A stretch of 64,000 nucleotides of DNA from Phycomyces nitens (GCA_022702545.1 JAHRBC010000001.1:7130001-7194000); one strand, 5' to 3'. Positions 24,901 through 36,037 are shown, counted from the first letter of the stretch. Notes: generated from the sequence alone by a model not told the origin. Made by a program: numbers and translations.

Positions 24901-25598
24901 ATCTTCTTCCCTGTATCTATCTCTGTATTGGGGCAACTGTGTTGAATATTGAAAGGCTTACTAGCCGGCTTGGACGCATGAGATTCCTGGTGTTTCTAGT
25001 AGTGTTTGGACTTGCTGCCAACAGCTTTATTAACCTCTCTCCCCTTGCGTACGGAACTACCCCATGGACGCAGGAGGAGTGCAAGGCTTCAGGGTTCAAA
25101 TCACTTGATTGCTCTCGTTTTCCTCTACAGCAAATTGGGTCGGAGATTGCTAGTGAGACTCAGAAACGCGTCGTGCTGGTAGATTTGCCCGGTAAAAAGC
25201 ATTCGTTTGACTATATCGTGGGTGAAGAATTCAAGGCGGATCAATTGATCAATGAGCTTCGTACCCTAAAGTATACCCAACTAGCCGAAAAGGCAACCGG
25301 AGTCCAGCGCTACCATCGGGCTAAACAGACGGTTGGATACACTCAAGAACAAAATGAAGACTGGGCAGACAAGATTAACAAGGCAGGGCTTGCACGGGTG
25401 GAGGCTGAAAGAAAAAAACGAGAGGAAAAGAAGCGGGCCAAGGCAGCGGCAAAGGTAGCAGCAAAGGCAGCCAAGAAAGCGGCGTCAGATGCAGAGAACA
25501 CAGCGGCAGAAGCACTACCACAAGAGGCAAACATACCAATAGAATCACATGCTGAAGAAGTAAAAGAACAAGTTCACCTAGTCCAAATTAACAATTGA
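21930..25598 (+). CDS. Protein O-mannosyltransferase family, atypical active site (12 exons, 1011 aa)
   Basis: An ER multi-pass GT-C family protein expected to move mannose from dolichol-P-mannose to Ser/Thr. Exons: 21930-22411, 22478-22630, 22707-22852, 22916-23024, 23069-23134, 23191-23284, 23355-23538, 23589-23684, 23749-23956, 24006-24274, 24341-24721, 24751-25598. Support: the N-terminal PMT domain with FFIGTTPPLAG, VTQSQF and IFQIHFQAI; a MIR region (GTPGGYLNSHNARYATGSTQ..YPFTDANNIW); and the C-terminal PMT helices with LPAHTRHMSDLLPCIYL. Odd points: the conserved Asp-Glu of the first lumenal loop reads Gly-Glu (SLGELEIVKQID), and the His of VHPPL is Thr. A long Lys/Ala-rich tail (residues about 930-1000) is added. 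The intron at 22631-22706 needs a GC donor. A later ATG at 22020 is an alternative start. ERG2 follows 205 bases downstream. Confidence 0.88.
22631..22706 (+). other. GC-AG intron in the PMT gene
   Basis: The donor GCAAGT follows GGACA and the acceptor is TTTAG. This gives LLFDGQSFGSFPAQELR in frame. The GT four bases on is in the wrong phase. A poly(A) tract of about 24 lies inside the intron. Confidence 0.85.
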
Positions 25599-25803
25599 AT
25601 TCGCGATCCAGGCACACACGAAGCTTCTTTGTTCTTGTCCCTGGTGATACCCAAGGAGAGTCGGACAGAAGAACAGACATTCGTGACTTGTCGCCTTGGT
25701 TACTCTAATATTTTATATATATATATACATTTTTTTTATTATTATTTAATACATACATAAAAGAGCGCAACTTTATTTCACACTAGTCCTCATCATCCTC
25801 ATC

Positions 25804-26526
25804 ATGACCTGTCAAATCACTGGCTCTTGCCGTATGAAGCTTCTCTTCATCTTGTCCTTGCTGGTAGCTGTATTAATTGGGTTTGACCAGGTCAAAGAAA
25901 GATTCTACATCTTTGATCAGAATAAGCTTCATGAGGTTGCCAACCGCAACATTGCCCTGTACTCTAATGACACTCGCCTTATGATGAACAACATTGCCAA
26001 GGATCTCGAGGAATCGTATCCCGGACATATTCAGTTGAAGGAGGAGTGGGTATTTAACAATGCTGGTGGTGCCATGGGCTCCATGTGGATCCTCCATGCC
26101 TCTCTTACCGAGTACGTGATCTTGTTTGGCACTCCCGTTGGTACCGAGGGCCACTCTGGACGTTTCTTGGCTGATGATTACTTTATTATTCTCGAGGGTG
26201 AACAATGGGCTTACAATGCTGGTTCCTTGAAGCGCGATGTAAGATCTTTGGTGGGGTTTTCTGATAGTTTATTAATATGGACTACAATACTATACTAGGT
26301 CTTTTTGCCCGGAGAGATGCACCATCTTGCTCGTGGAGATGCCCAACAGTACAGGATTCCTGAGCATGCCTGGGCTCTCGAGTATGCTCATGGCTGGATC
26401 CCTCTCATGCTTCCCTTTGGCATGTTTGATACCATCTTTTCTACTGTCGACTTTGTCTCGTTCTACAACACCTTCCGCCTGTATGGAAAGGCTGTTGTGG
26501 GTGAATTGCTCCAGGGCAAGATCTAA
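25804..26526 (+). CDS. ERG2: C-8 sterol isomerase ERG2 / sigma-1 receptor family (220 aa)
   Basis: The ergosterol pathway enzyme that shifts the C8 double bond (fecosterol to episterol), in the ER membrane. Exons 25804-26238 and 26299-26526 make 221 codons, a normal length. A single N-terminal membrane segment (residues about 11-30) is followed by the ERG2/Sig1R cupin-like domain: WVFNNAGGAMGSM, LFGTPVGTEGHSGR, DDYFIILEGEQWAY, and after the intron LPGEMHHL and EYAHGWIPLMLPFG. An amphipathic helical C-terminus follows. ATG at 25804 was chosen; a second ATG at 25834 would remove ten residues. It lies in the same direction as PMT and the next gene. Confidence 0.95.
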
Positions 26527-26860
26527 AAAAAAAGAACATTTATTTATCCTTCTATAGATGTTTATTATAATCTTAATATTAATTGAAACAACCTAATCTA
26601 TCGAATATACATATTATTCTTTTGAGAAGAAAATAAAATATAAAATATAAAATATATTTGACCTATTCAGAAGAGTTTTGACTGGTTCCACAACAAGAGC
26701 TCTTGTACAAAAAAAGTGGTTCTACCCAGGCAAATGGGCTGATAGAGGAGTTTCTTTGGCCCAAACCCAAAACTCCGGTTCTTATAGCCTGTGCAGAATT
26801 TGATCCACTAGATCTCTTCTTTCTCTTCTTCTTTATTGTAGAGATTTATTTTTGTATTCT
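26527..26860. other. Intergenic region ERG2 / 421-aa gene
   Basis: 334 bases with the ERG2 3' end (AAATAAAATATAAAATATAAAAT near 26630) and the presumed promoter of the next gene, including a CT-rich stretch just before the ATG. No coding sequence supported. Confidence 0.55.
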
Positions 26861-28216
26861 ATGGAGGCCATCGATGACCTTGCCAATGACAATATTGCCC
26901 GTTCGTTGGCATACACAGTCCTAGAATGTCGTCAGCAGCACTCCTTTACCAATCTGCTCCCAATAGCTACAAAACTGCTTCGTCAGCGCATCCAGTTCCT
27001 CCATCCAGCCGACACAAACGACCTCAAGTCATGGAACACGGCCGTACAGTGGCAGGAGGACTCTTGCTCAGAGATCATTGAGACGATGTGGGATGGCACT
27101 GGAGGACAGTCCGACAACGCCTTTCAGGATACCCTGTTCCAGAACCCTGTCTATTACAAGCGACTTGACCCTGAGACCATGCATGCCATGGTGGAGTTCT
27201 TGGAACGTGGAAAGAAGCATTATGTGGTCGTGTTGGCCCTTGAAGACGGGAATGAGGATACCTCGGAACTTAAATATCACAATACCAAAGAGTTCTCTGA
27301 TGAAGAATGGAAGGAGGTTGTCTTGACTTGGTCAGAGACAGCAGAGGAAGCGGAACGGATATTCCTGATGATGGTCACCCGAAGACGTTCAAAGATGAAC
27401 GCAACCCCAGAGGTAAAACATAAAGCCAATTTCGTGGGAGATTTCTTCTTATTAGATAAGCATTGGGATTTACGATTGTTTTTTGTTTTTTGTTTTTTTT
27501 AGAGTGCAGCCAGCACCCGAGAAGCACCCGAAGATTATTGGGGCGATTGGTCCTCTGAAGAGAACGAGCCAAGTGATACCAAGAACACAAAAAAGAGTGT
27601 GGTCGAAGAGTGTAATTCGGGCTCTGAGGATGATTCCGAAGACGAATTCTTTACCAGATGGAGCAAGAACCCCGGCACATTGACTCCAGGAATCGATGAA
27701 GGCAAGGAAAAGGAACTGGGGATTGGCCGACAGACAACTGAGGAAGAGAAGCAAGAAATGGAAGAAGAGTACGATCAGTCCTACAACCCCCTTTTCACTG
27801 TTCCCAGCATGCCCAATCTCATGGGCGCCCATACAACTGCACTTGCCGAACTGACCCAGATCCTCCAGACCTCGCTCCCGTCTGAAAATGTTGGCCGGCG
27901 CAAGATCCTCCAACCACTTACCCAAGTGAATCCCCTGCCAAAAGTAGTGAGTCGCACACAAGGCCCAGATAGCCAACAGCAAGATGCATGGAGACAGACC
28001 GGTGTTCCAGGGGCTTATCCAGAGACTCCCAGCTCTGGGGCAATAGAAAAGCGTGAAGGACAAGCAGTGGCCAGCGTATTGGATCAGACCAAGCAGGAGG
28101 CCGGTAGAGGGTTATTGATGAAGAGTCTGAGGGCATTGATTGGGGCTGGGCAGCTATTGGGATATAGTGGATCAGATATCTTGAGCATGGTAAAGGACAT
28201 TGTGGACGGCAAATAG
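26861..28216 (+). CDS. Unrecognised fungal protein (2 exons, 421 aa)
   Basis: I do not recognise the family. Exons 26861-27412 and 27503-28216 join in phase 0 and total 422 codons. The start MEAIDDLANDNIARSLAYTV is the first ATG. The first ~185 residues look folded and helical, rich in Trp and acidic residues (WQEDSCSEIIETMW, FSDEEWKEVVLTW). The middle is acidic and disordered, with EDYWGDWSSEEN and EDDSEDEFFTRW. The C-terminal ~40 residues form a hydrophobic-charged helix (GRGLLMKSLRALIGAGQLLG). No signal peptide or membrane segment. The length of open frame, codon-like composition and canonical intron support a real gene. Confidence 0.8.
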
Positions 28217-28533
28217 CAAGTGTAAAAAAAAAGAGAGAGTACATCGTATTCGTCTGTTTTAAACTGGCCGATCAGTCTATTTAATCTATGCAACCACCAT
28301 ATACCAATAAATCCACATATGCATACACACTAGCCAATTGACAACCAAAGGTCTTTAACAGTAATACGCCAAGGAATCCTTTGTTTCAAGCCCTAAAAAA
28401 AACACAAAGACGTGCCATTATGTGAATTGAAACCCAACGTAGCAATTTGTAGCGTCTCAACAGAGTGCAGAAACACCAAAGCCATACCATTTTTCCTGTT
28501 TAAAATACATTATTTATATTTATATTAAAAGCC

Positions 28534-28569
<36 letters not shown>

Positions 28570-28668
28570 GTATTGTTCGATACCTCGACTCCATTAAAAC
28601 CGGTAGATTACAGCGATCAACAACATTGAACCTATTATCATTCGCGTCAAGTAAACAACCACGTACAA
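28217..28668. other. Intergenic region with ATT repeat
   Basis: Contains a TTA/ATT run at 28538-28569 (about 10 copies) and the presumed promoter of the UCH37-like gene. No other feature seen. Confidence 0.6.
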
Positions 28669-31394
28669 ATGTCTGGGAAATCAAGTACTTTTCCCTTCTT
28701 GTCTGCCAAGGTTCCCAAAGAGGATACCTTTATAGCCTCTAGACTTGATAAACCTGTCCAGGTTGAATCAGAGGAATCGAGTAAACCGATTTACAGTCAA
28801 GCTAGCCCACAGATTGACCCAAACACACCCACTCATCCATCCATACAGGCCGAAACATTAATAGTCAGGCACGCTACAATTGAACACATTGAACCAAATG
28901 CTCACAATCTATACATTCAACCTGATCAAACTACCGATTCCACTTTCCAGCCTTTGCATGCTGAGCCAGTCAAAGTAACTGCTCAAGCTACAAAAGAAGC
29001 CGTCTTTACTGTTCTGGCTGATTCAAGCTCTCAAGCCATCAGACCTTCTCGAACTTATCGATCTCGAGCTGATAAGCATAATTCAACTGGTCCAACTACT
29101 CGACCAACTCGAGCCAATCGGTCTACTAGAGCTAGTAGATATGCTCAACCTATTCAACCTGGTTCAACGGATACAACTGATAAAACCAATATAACTGATA
29201 AAACCAGTATAATTGGTCTAGATGGTTCAACTGGTCCAAGTGGTCCAACTAGTCCAATTGGCTCAATTGGCTCAATTGATATAATTGATACAAGTGGTAC
29301 AACTGTTCATAATGCCACAGTGGATTCAATAAAACCACCCAAGGCCTCTAAAACTCCCAAAGCAAAGGCAGCCAATTCACCTATAGAATTCATATCAACC
29401 GAACCAACTATTGATGTTGATCCAACATATCAACTTCAATCCAAACAAACAAAACCCAAACAGCCAAGACAACCAAGACAACCCAAGGAACCAAAACAAC
29501 CCAAGGAACCAAAACAACCCAAGGAGCCAAAGCAGCCCAAGGAACCAAAGCAGCCCAAGGAACCAAAGCAGCTCAGGAAGCCCAGACAGCCCAAGGAACC
29601 AAAGCCGCCAAAAGAACCAAAACAGCCCAAGGAACCAAAGCCGCCCAAGGAAACAAAGCAGCCAAAAGAACCCAGACAATCAAAACCAAAGCAAGCCAAA
29701 CAAACTTCTCAAACTGAACTAGATATTCCAGCTACACTCATGCCTACTACGGCTAATCAGAATGCTACAATCTTGCCTTGGTGTCTTATTGAATCTGATC
29801 CAGGTATATCGAATAAGAGATCAAATATCCTGTTTCTCAAGGACAACATTTTGACATTCTTTTTTGTGTGATTGTGAACCGTAACTTAGACATCTTTACG
29901 TCAATGATAAGTAAATACGGTGTAAAAGACACTCGAGTTCAAGAAGTCTTTGGTCTTGACTCTGAGATTTTCGCTGCCAAAAAGTAAGCCTACCTCATTT
30001 TAATCCCCCCCAGACCAACAAAAATGAACCTTGGTATCTCTAGACCAAACGAAAAGCAAAATGTTCATGGCTTTATTTTCGCATGGCCCTACAAGGAAGA
30101 GCCACTGCCAAACGACCATTGTATGCCTGATTCTGATTCCGAGGGAATATTCTATCCCTGCCAAGTATGTGGACACCGACAATAGACAGATATCTTTTTT
30201 ACTGATCCATACATCTTTTGGTGTGTGTGTTTTTTTACTATAGGTTATCACGAATGCCTGTGCCACATTGGCACTTTTGGGTGTCTTGCTCAATTGTGAT
30301 AGTGAGACTGATCTTGGTGAAGAACTCACTCAATTCAAAAACTTTGTCAAAGGCTTTGATCCAGTGGCAAGTAACCAGAAACATAATTATGTGCACCAAT
30401 TCTCATTTTACTAAAAATAATTTATGCCTAATAGAACATGGGTTTGGCCATTGGTAGCAACGATCTGCTGCGTACAACGCACAATTCTTTTGCGAGGTAA
30501 GAAAGAAGGGATTGAGGGTTAGGATCTGGATCTGGATCTCACTTTTGAAATCTCAACAGTGAAGAAGAAAAGCAAGAGGCAGAGGCTCTTGCCAGTGGAA
30601 TTGAGGAAGATATTAAAGAAGGTGAAGAGTATATCGATGAAGAAGTCTTTCACTTTGTCGGTTATATCTACAAAAATGGCCATCTTTGGGAACTAGATGG
30701 CTTAAAGAGAGCTCCAGTTAAACTCGGTAAGACTTCTCTCTTTTTTTTTAACAAAGAAACCACTTTGTTCATGACACTAACAAGCATGCCCTGGACAGGA
30801 AAATGCACACTTCAGAACTGGACTGAGGCTGTCAAACCCATCTTACAAGAGCGTATGAAAAAGTAGGTTTCTATGGACTGGATATTAATTGATGCTAAAA
30901 CGGTTGATATTGAATAGTACAGACGAAAGTGGCTTTGCTTTTAATTTGATGGCAGTTGTGTCTGATCCACTAGTGGCCCAGAAACAAATTATCGATGAGG
31001 GTAAGAATATGGTAGATGCATATTCACGGGAGATTGCACTACAAGAATCAATGATCTTCAAGAGCCAGAGTGTGCTTGGCAAACGTAAAGATGAGTCTTT
31101 ACATTATGATATCCGGATCAAAAAAGATATTATTGGGTGGCTCAAGAACGACAGATACAAGTATGAAAACCAGGTTATAACCTTGGAAAAGGAAGTCAGT
31201 AATGAACTTAAACAGAGAGATAAGACAGAAGTAAGTATCTCTGTACACAAAGTACATCGGCCTTGTATTGATCTAGTCTTTGTATTTAGGCGGATAACCT
31301 TCGACTTGATCATGATTATCGTCCATTCCTAGAAGCTCTTTTCAAAAAGATGGACGAGCGGAATCTGTTGGTACCAATGTTACAGAGAGGATAG
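28669..31394 (+). CDS. UCH37/UCHL5-type deubiquitinase with long N-terminal extension (9 exons, 737 aa)
   Basis: A ubiquitin C-terminal hydrolase; in other organisms UCH37 is bound to the proteasome cap or to INO80. Exons: 28669-29803, 29890-29983, 30014-30164, 30244-30366, 30435-30496, 30560-30726, 30799-30862, 30918-31230, 31290-31394 (738 codons). The catalytic domain begins at WCLIESDPGIF (about residue 372) and shows the oxyanion Gln and Cys in CQVITNACAT, the His in VFHFVGYI and the Asp in WELDGLKR. The C-terminal ULD-like tail HDYRPFLEALFKKM matches UCH37. Odd: about 365 residues precede the domain. They are Thr/Pro/Ser rich and contain a Pro-Lys-Glu repeat array in the same open exon. 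An ATG at 29740 could instead start a normal-length protein. The intron at 30367-30434 needs a GC donor. Confidence 0.9.
29482..29697 (+). repeat. 18-bp in-frame minisatellite (about 12 copies)
   Basis: Twelve tandem 18-bp units of the type CCCAAGGAACCAAAACAG encode PKEPKQ and variants inside the UCH37-like coding exon. The first units are nearly identical and later ones drift (PRQ, PKP, ETK). The unit length of exactly six codons preserves the frame. Confidence 0.95.
30367..30434 (+). other. GC-AG intron in the UCH37-like gene
   Basis: The donor GCAAGT follows the Val codon of KGFDPV. The acceptor AATAG gives NMGLAIGSNDLLRTTHNSF in phase 0. A GT donor four bases on leaves the frame and hits a stop after HGFGHW. 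Confidence 0.88.
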
Positions 31395-33055
31395 CCTTAG
31401 GTTGACTTTATTCATATATACATATCTGGCCATAAATACATGCAATCAATACATATATATACATATACATATATATGTATACATTACACCTTGAATACCT
31501 TGACCATCATATCAACTTGTAATTCTACTGGAACTTCCTTAAATAGAAAATAGCCATTCATTTAATCAGTATATATAACATTAGATTCTTGATGATTTAT
31601 TCATTCTAGTATTCAAGCATAAAGTGTATATAAATTTCAATATTAATATCATGCTGCTTGATATGGAAGGTGCACGGGCATTTGTACCATTATTTCTATT
31701 TAATGGTACTTTTTAAAATCATGATCACATAAATTATCATGATTTTCAAAAAACAAAATGATGAAATTCCATCGAATTCCTAATCCCACAACTATTATTA
31801 AAACGAATATTGTCCTACTTGACTTTGGATCCAAAAAAGAAAAAACACATACACACAAAAACAATTTCTAGACCGAAATAACTCGATCCCTTTCAATCGC
31901 GGCCGATTAAACTATAGTGCTCTTTGTACACAGCACATCATTTATAAAACTATTTATACTTGATGATTATTTCATGGACATTGAAACCAAATGAGTAACG
32001 ACTCAAGAAAACCGTCTATTAAAACCAATTGACATGATTTGTGCTATCTAGATCCACAAGAGATTTCCTGACGTACAAGTAAACATTGTACTCTATCATT
32101 TTTGTATCTTTATACCATTTAAGGAATCAAAATTACAAAAGAAAGAAAGGAAATTTACATTGATGACGATGATAATTTATGGATTTCCGTTGGTGTATTG
32201 TGTAAATTACTGAATATATTACCATGTATATCATTTACTATATATACCAATGTTGTGTAAATATGTCTATTATGAGATACGCCAAAGATTAATATAAAAA
32301 TGAGATACTAATAATCATATAAGCACTAGTGGATCTTATTTAATGTACACATATTAATGAGTGCAATACATATAACATTACCTTCTAAATAGACTCCAGG
32401 TCCCTAAATTATTGCGCTTCGGGGGTAACGGACAAGTGTATCCAGAATGGTCAATAGACCCGGTTCAAATATAAGGCTCGGCTTATACTTTATTTTTAAA
32501 TATAAAATAAAAAAAGAGCTCCGTAAATACGGGCATTGCCTCTCAGAAGCAAGTATATTTCGTAGTTATTGCCATTTGATTTAATTAGTAAGGAAGCCGT
32601 ATAGATTGGCTGAACACAGCATGATTACATTTGTTAAATATGGCATCAGAAACACATTTTTGCCAATAGAGAGGTTTGGAGCCGTTATATTCACTTTCAC
32701 ATTTTCCATAAAAGGCGATCTCTTTTAAGGTTCAGTCTCCAGAGTCGTACCAAAACGTAAAGATAACTCAGATATCTTCACATTTTGTGAAGATAACTTT
32801 GTTATTTTCGCTTTTCTGTGTCACTTCATTATCCAATAATATCGCAAAAAGATGAACACAATACGTGCCGAGTTAGTTTTGTGATTCAATATTGACAGAT
32901 ACAATTAATAAAAAAAGGGTTTATAACAAGTTCAAAACGCAAAAATGTTTACGAAATGCGTTTTGTACGTTATTTTAAACGATTCTAGTCCTTTGCAAAT
33001 AAATAATACAAGACATTTTTAATAGAATAAAGTGTTTTCAATTGAAGAAAGAAAG
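31395..33055. other. AT-rich non-coding start of the accessory island
   Basis: No gene seen. Contains a TATA-rich run (31455-31480) and a hairpin-forming inverted repeat at 32773-32795 (9-bp arms TATCTTCAC/GTGAAGATA with a 5-base loop). A GC-richer patch (32395-32490) contains a B-box-like GGTTCAAAT but no cloverleaf. Likely decayed transposon or relic DNA. Confidence 0.5.
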
Positions 33056-33058
33056 ATA

Positions 33059-33290
33059 CTATGTGCCTGATGTTTGTGATACTTTAAACACATTTTCTAA
33101 AGAGCGAATGTGAAGATTGTTATGTCCAAGGACAAGTCCCGTTACAAACCCCGTCTTTACTAGTATCTTGAGGTACTCTCTGTTTGCATATGCTCCTGCT
33201 GGGATCATCCCTCTGGGTCCTTCTACTTCTTCTAAGCTGCTTAGCATGCGTAACTGCATGTATACCCTGCCTTCTTTCTTTACTCAATCA
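33059..33290 (-). pseudogene. Orphan coding remnant
   Basis: A minus-strand frame reads VKKEGRVYMQLRMLSS, then GMIPAGAYANREYLKILVKT and HIRSLENVFKVSQTSGT before a stop. The amino-acid composition is coding-like. Upstream the frame is cut by stops and no splice site rescues it. Not recognised; perhaps the 3' end of a decayed gene or transposon ORF. Confidence 0.35.
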
Positions 33291-33620
33291 GTATACATAC
33301 TCGTCAAATTGTTATCAATAAAGCTCTATCTTTCTCAAGCTCAAAAACCTCTTCCAAATCGACTAGTTTTCTACAACTAGTCTCACTTCTAAACTCAGTC
33401 CCTCAAAGTCATTACAAGATAAAATCCCCAAACCTCTCTAGTATCTCTTTCTATTTCTTTCATCTTCTCTTCTTTTGTCCTCTTGTTGTCTTTGAATCGC
33501 GGTTTTACCCGTGTTATATTCATTCTTTATCGCACCCTCGTTATTGTTAACGAAGTGGTATTCAATTTACTATATTTTCTGACTCGTTTCGCACTCGCAA
33601 CAAACTCAACACGCGTCAAT

Positions 33621-34184
33621 ATGGATGATGAACGTGTTGTCTTTGAAGCTTCATCGGGCTGAGCAAACAAAGATCAAAGCCATACGCAAGATGACGCGTT
33701 AAAATTGATTTGAATTTTGACCTCAATCCTAGTATTAAAGGCATATGATTTGAAGAATGCTCGGTTCGAAACATTTGTCAAATACATGGCTATCAGCCTT
33801 CAAGTAATCAAGCGGAAGATTACTTTGTCGGTCTTATCAATGGATAAAGATAAAAAGTTTGTTCTTGAAGAGAGACGCAGTGCAACAATTCCTATTTCAT
33901 ATCATGAACGCCATAACTGGTTCCAAGTCTTTGAGTTGCTCGCAGATTTCGAGGTATGTATATGACCCAATTGTAATCATGATGTATATGATGGTGGTGC
34001 TTATATATGGACACAATGGCTAATAATAAATTATTTAACAGCAACTTTTGAAAGGACAGGACGAAGTTGAAGGGCTTCTAAGAGAGGAGAACGCTGGAAG
34101 GGTGATCGTAGGAGAAGAGACAGTACGAAGTATATTCGAAGCAAACCAATATGACATTGATAGATCACAAGCTTCTATCAATTG
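33621..34184 (+). pseudogene. Decayed orphan gene with two in-frame TGA codons
   Basis: From ATG 33621 one frame runs MDDERVVFEASSG, TGA (33660), a further 16 codons, TGA (33711), then a long open stretch with LILT..VLKAYDLKNARFETF and SATIPISYHERHNWFQVFEL. It continues to a GTATGT donor (about 33955) and a TTTAACAG acceptor (about 34042), ending QYDIDRSQASIN. The preserved frame on both sides of both TGA codons and the intact splice sites indicate a recently broken gene. Function unknown. A stop-skipping intron is an alternative, but I see no suitable splice pair. Confidence 0.45.
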
Positions 34185-34597
34185 ATGAACAATATTGATA
34201 TTAATATTTGTATGTTGAAAAGCTTCTTTTTTTATTTTATGCTATTACCATGCCTATCAGGCTGTTATTATATTTTGTTTGTACCAAATATTCACTCATG
34301 AATTGTACATATATTAAAGTAACCCAATCCTAGTGTTGTAAAACTCCTTGATAAAATTCTTTCATATGCGGGTATACATTATTCAGAGTGTTCTAGTTTA
34401 TCAAACAGAACAACTTGGAAGGATTTCTTTGTTTTTTTATGAAGATGGCCAGGGAAACATTTGTGATGAAAATGGGCGCGATGCAATGGAATGCGAAGAA
34501 GAGATTAACCCCTTCCATCTAAAAACATTAACTCGTCTTTGACTTTACTGCGAGAAGCAAAATAAAGAGCAAAAGGACACTGAGATGGAAGCCTTAG
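34185..34597. other. Spacer before the Tc1-like transposase
   Basis: Holds a 50-codon open stretch (34390-34542, LGRISLFFYEDGQGN..) with coding-like composition but no start or homology I know. No left terminal repeat matching the element's right end was found. Confidence 0.35.
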
Positions 34598-35756
34598 ATG
34601 GCTGAGATGGAGGAGATTGCCACCAACGTAAAGATCAATAGTGGTAGGAATTATAACAACTACACCAATGATCAGAAACCGCTTTCTGTCTACTACAATA
34701 GGATCAAGTTGTTCAATGCTGCCAAATCTGGTAGATTAGCAGGCAGTGTTCCTGAAAGAACTGCACAGAAATGGGCTAGGAGACTAAAAGAGGATAAAGA
34801 TTGGAATATCTTTGAAAAACAAACCAATAAAATCAATAAATCAGCAGGCCAGCTCGATGAGAAACATAAGATTCACCTTTTAAATTTTTTATGACAGTAA
34901 TCCTCAAGCCAGGGTTGTGGATGCAGTTTGTTCACTTGCTGAAAAATTCGAATCATTCACACTGAAAGAATCAAGTGTGAGAAGTTTCCTCAAAACAGAA
35001 TTCAACCTTTCATTCAAAAAAACCACTCGTCATCCAGCTCTCAGAAACGATCCAACCAAAATTGCAAACCGCATAGTGTGGGTTGAGAAGTGGAGAAAAA
35101 CAGATATGGATTACCTTGAAAATTGTGTTTTTGTTGATGAATCAGCTTTCGATATCAATATGAGACCTCCAAGAGGATGGTCTATCAAGGGTACACCAGC
35201 TATTGTAATTACTCCTACCACCAGAGCAGTATCACACACAGTTTTGGGTGCAATCTCGGCAAAGTATGTCATGTCAATGGAGCTTCGAAATCCTCAGGAA
35301 CACACATTTAAAAGGCTAAAAATCGATTCTGGTAACCGCAAAAGAAAAGCACCATCAAAACCAAAGAAGCCTGCCTCCAAAGGAACTGTCACTGGCCATT
35401 ATATGAATTTTATTCAGAAAACAATGGATGAAATGGATTGCATTCCGGAAATGAAAGGATATTATATAGTTATGGATAATGCACCAATCCATACATCTAA
35501 CGAGATTGATACTATGGCGACAGAGAGAGGACATAAGTGCATTTATCTCCCTCCTTACTCGCCTAAACTTAATCCTATTGAGCAATTTTGGTCCATAGTT
35601 AAAAATAAGGTCAAACGTAGTCAATTTCAAACTAAAGAGGATTTATCAACAAGAATAACTGAGGCTTGCAATAATGTTCCTCCAGAACATCTTTGAGCAT
35701 TTGTACAACATTCGGTAAACATATTTGAAGATTGCTTAAAAGGCAATCCTATCTAA
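34598..35756 (+). pseudogene. Tc1/mariner (DDE_3) transposase, frameshifted
   Basis: A DDE transposase of the IS630-Tc1-mariner superfamily. The N-terminal helix-turn-helix region is read from ATG 34598 (AAKSGRLAGSVPERTAQKWA). The frame breaks at a run of six T (34885-34890), where one extra base shifts it, and the protein continues from YDSNPQARVVDAV. Catalytic residues appear as the Asp of FVDESAFD, the Asp of IVMDNAPIHTS and the Glu of LNPIEQFWSIVKNK. A TGA at 35694 interrupts PPEHL-AFVQHSVNIF, where CGA would be expected, and the original end is TAA at 35754. Two lesions mean it is no longer functional. Confidence 0.85.
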
Positions 35757-35846
35757 TAAAATATCACAAACAACTGTAAAAAATATCTACTGAGGATCGA
35801 AGAGACCGCCCTTTGAGAAAACAAAAACCGCCTTTTTATTTAAAAA

Positions 35847-35874
35847 CCCGCCCTTTAGTGTCGCGCTAACTGTA
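35847..35874. mobile_element. Probable right terminal repeat of the Tc1-like element
   Basis: The sequence CCCGCCCTTTAGTGTCGCG through CTAACTGTA ends in TA. Read inward on the minus strand it begins TACAGTTAGCGCGACAC. It resembles the TACAG..GTAGCGCC ends of the second element at 57104-58098. No matching left end is seen in the window, so the element is 5'-truncated or its left end has decayed. Confidence 0.5.
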
Positions 35875-36023
35875 CATTGGCATTCTAGCTTGTCAGCAAA
35901 CTGGCCAAAATATCTAAAACCATCCCTTATTTGAAACATATTTATATAAATATACGAGAATTATTGAAACAATACAATACAATCCATGTTTTTTTTCGAA
36001 TATTAACAAGTTGAAATTACGCC

Positions 36024-36037
36024 GGCCCAAAGGGGCC
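36024..36037. repeat. GGCCCAAAGGGGCC motif copy 1
   Basis: A near-palindromic motif just upstream of the piggyBac-like gene. Related copies are at 38281-38294 and 38470-38483, bracketing the gene. Possibly part of element ends or of a dispersed repeat. Confidence 0.5.

Noticed and set aside
29395..29722. Long antisense and alternative frames over the Pro-Lys repeat
   Set aside because: They are shadows of the 18-bp minisatellite in the UCH37-like exon.
32395..32490. Possible tRNA gene (B-box-like GGTTCAAAT at 32462)
   Set aside because: No A-box at the right distance, no acceptor or anticodon stem pairing on either strand.
34598..35756. Programmed frameshift in the Tc1-like transposase
   Set aside because: The shift lies in a T6 run, but a second lesion (TGA at 35694) and the missing left end point to simple decay.
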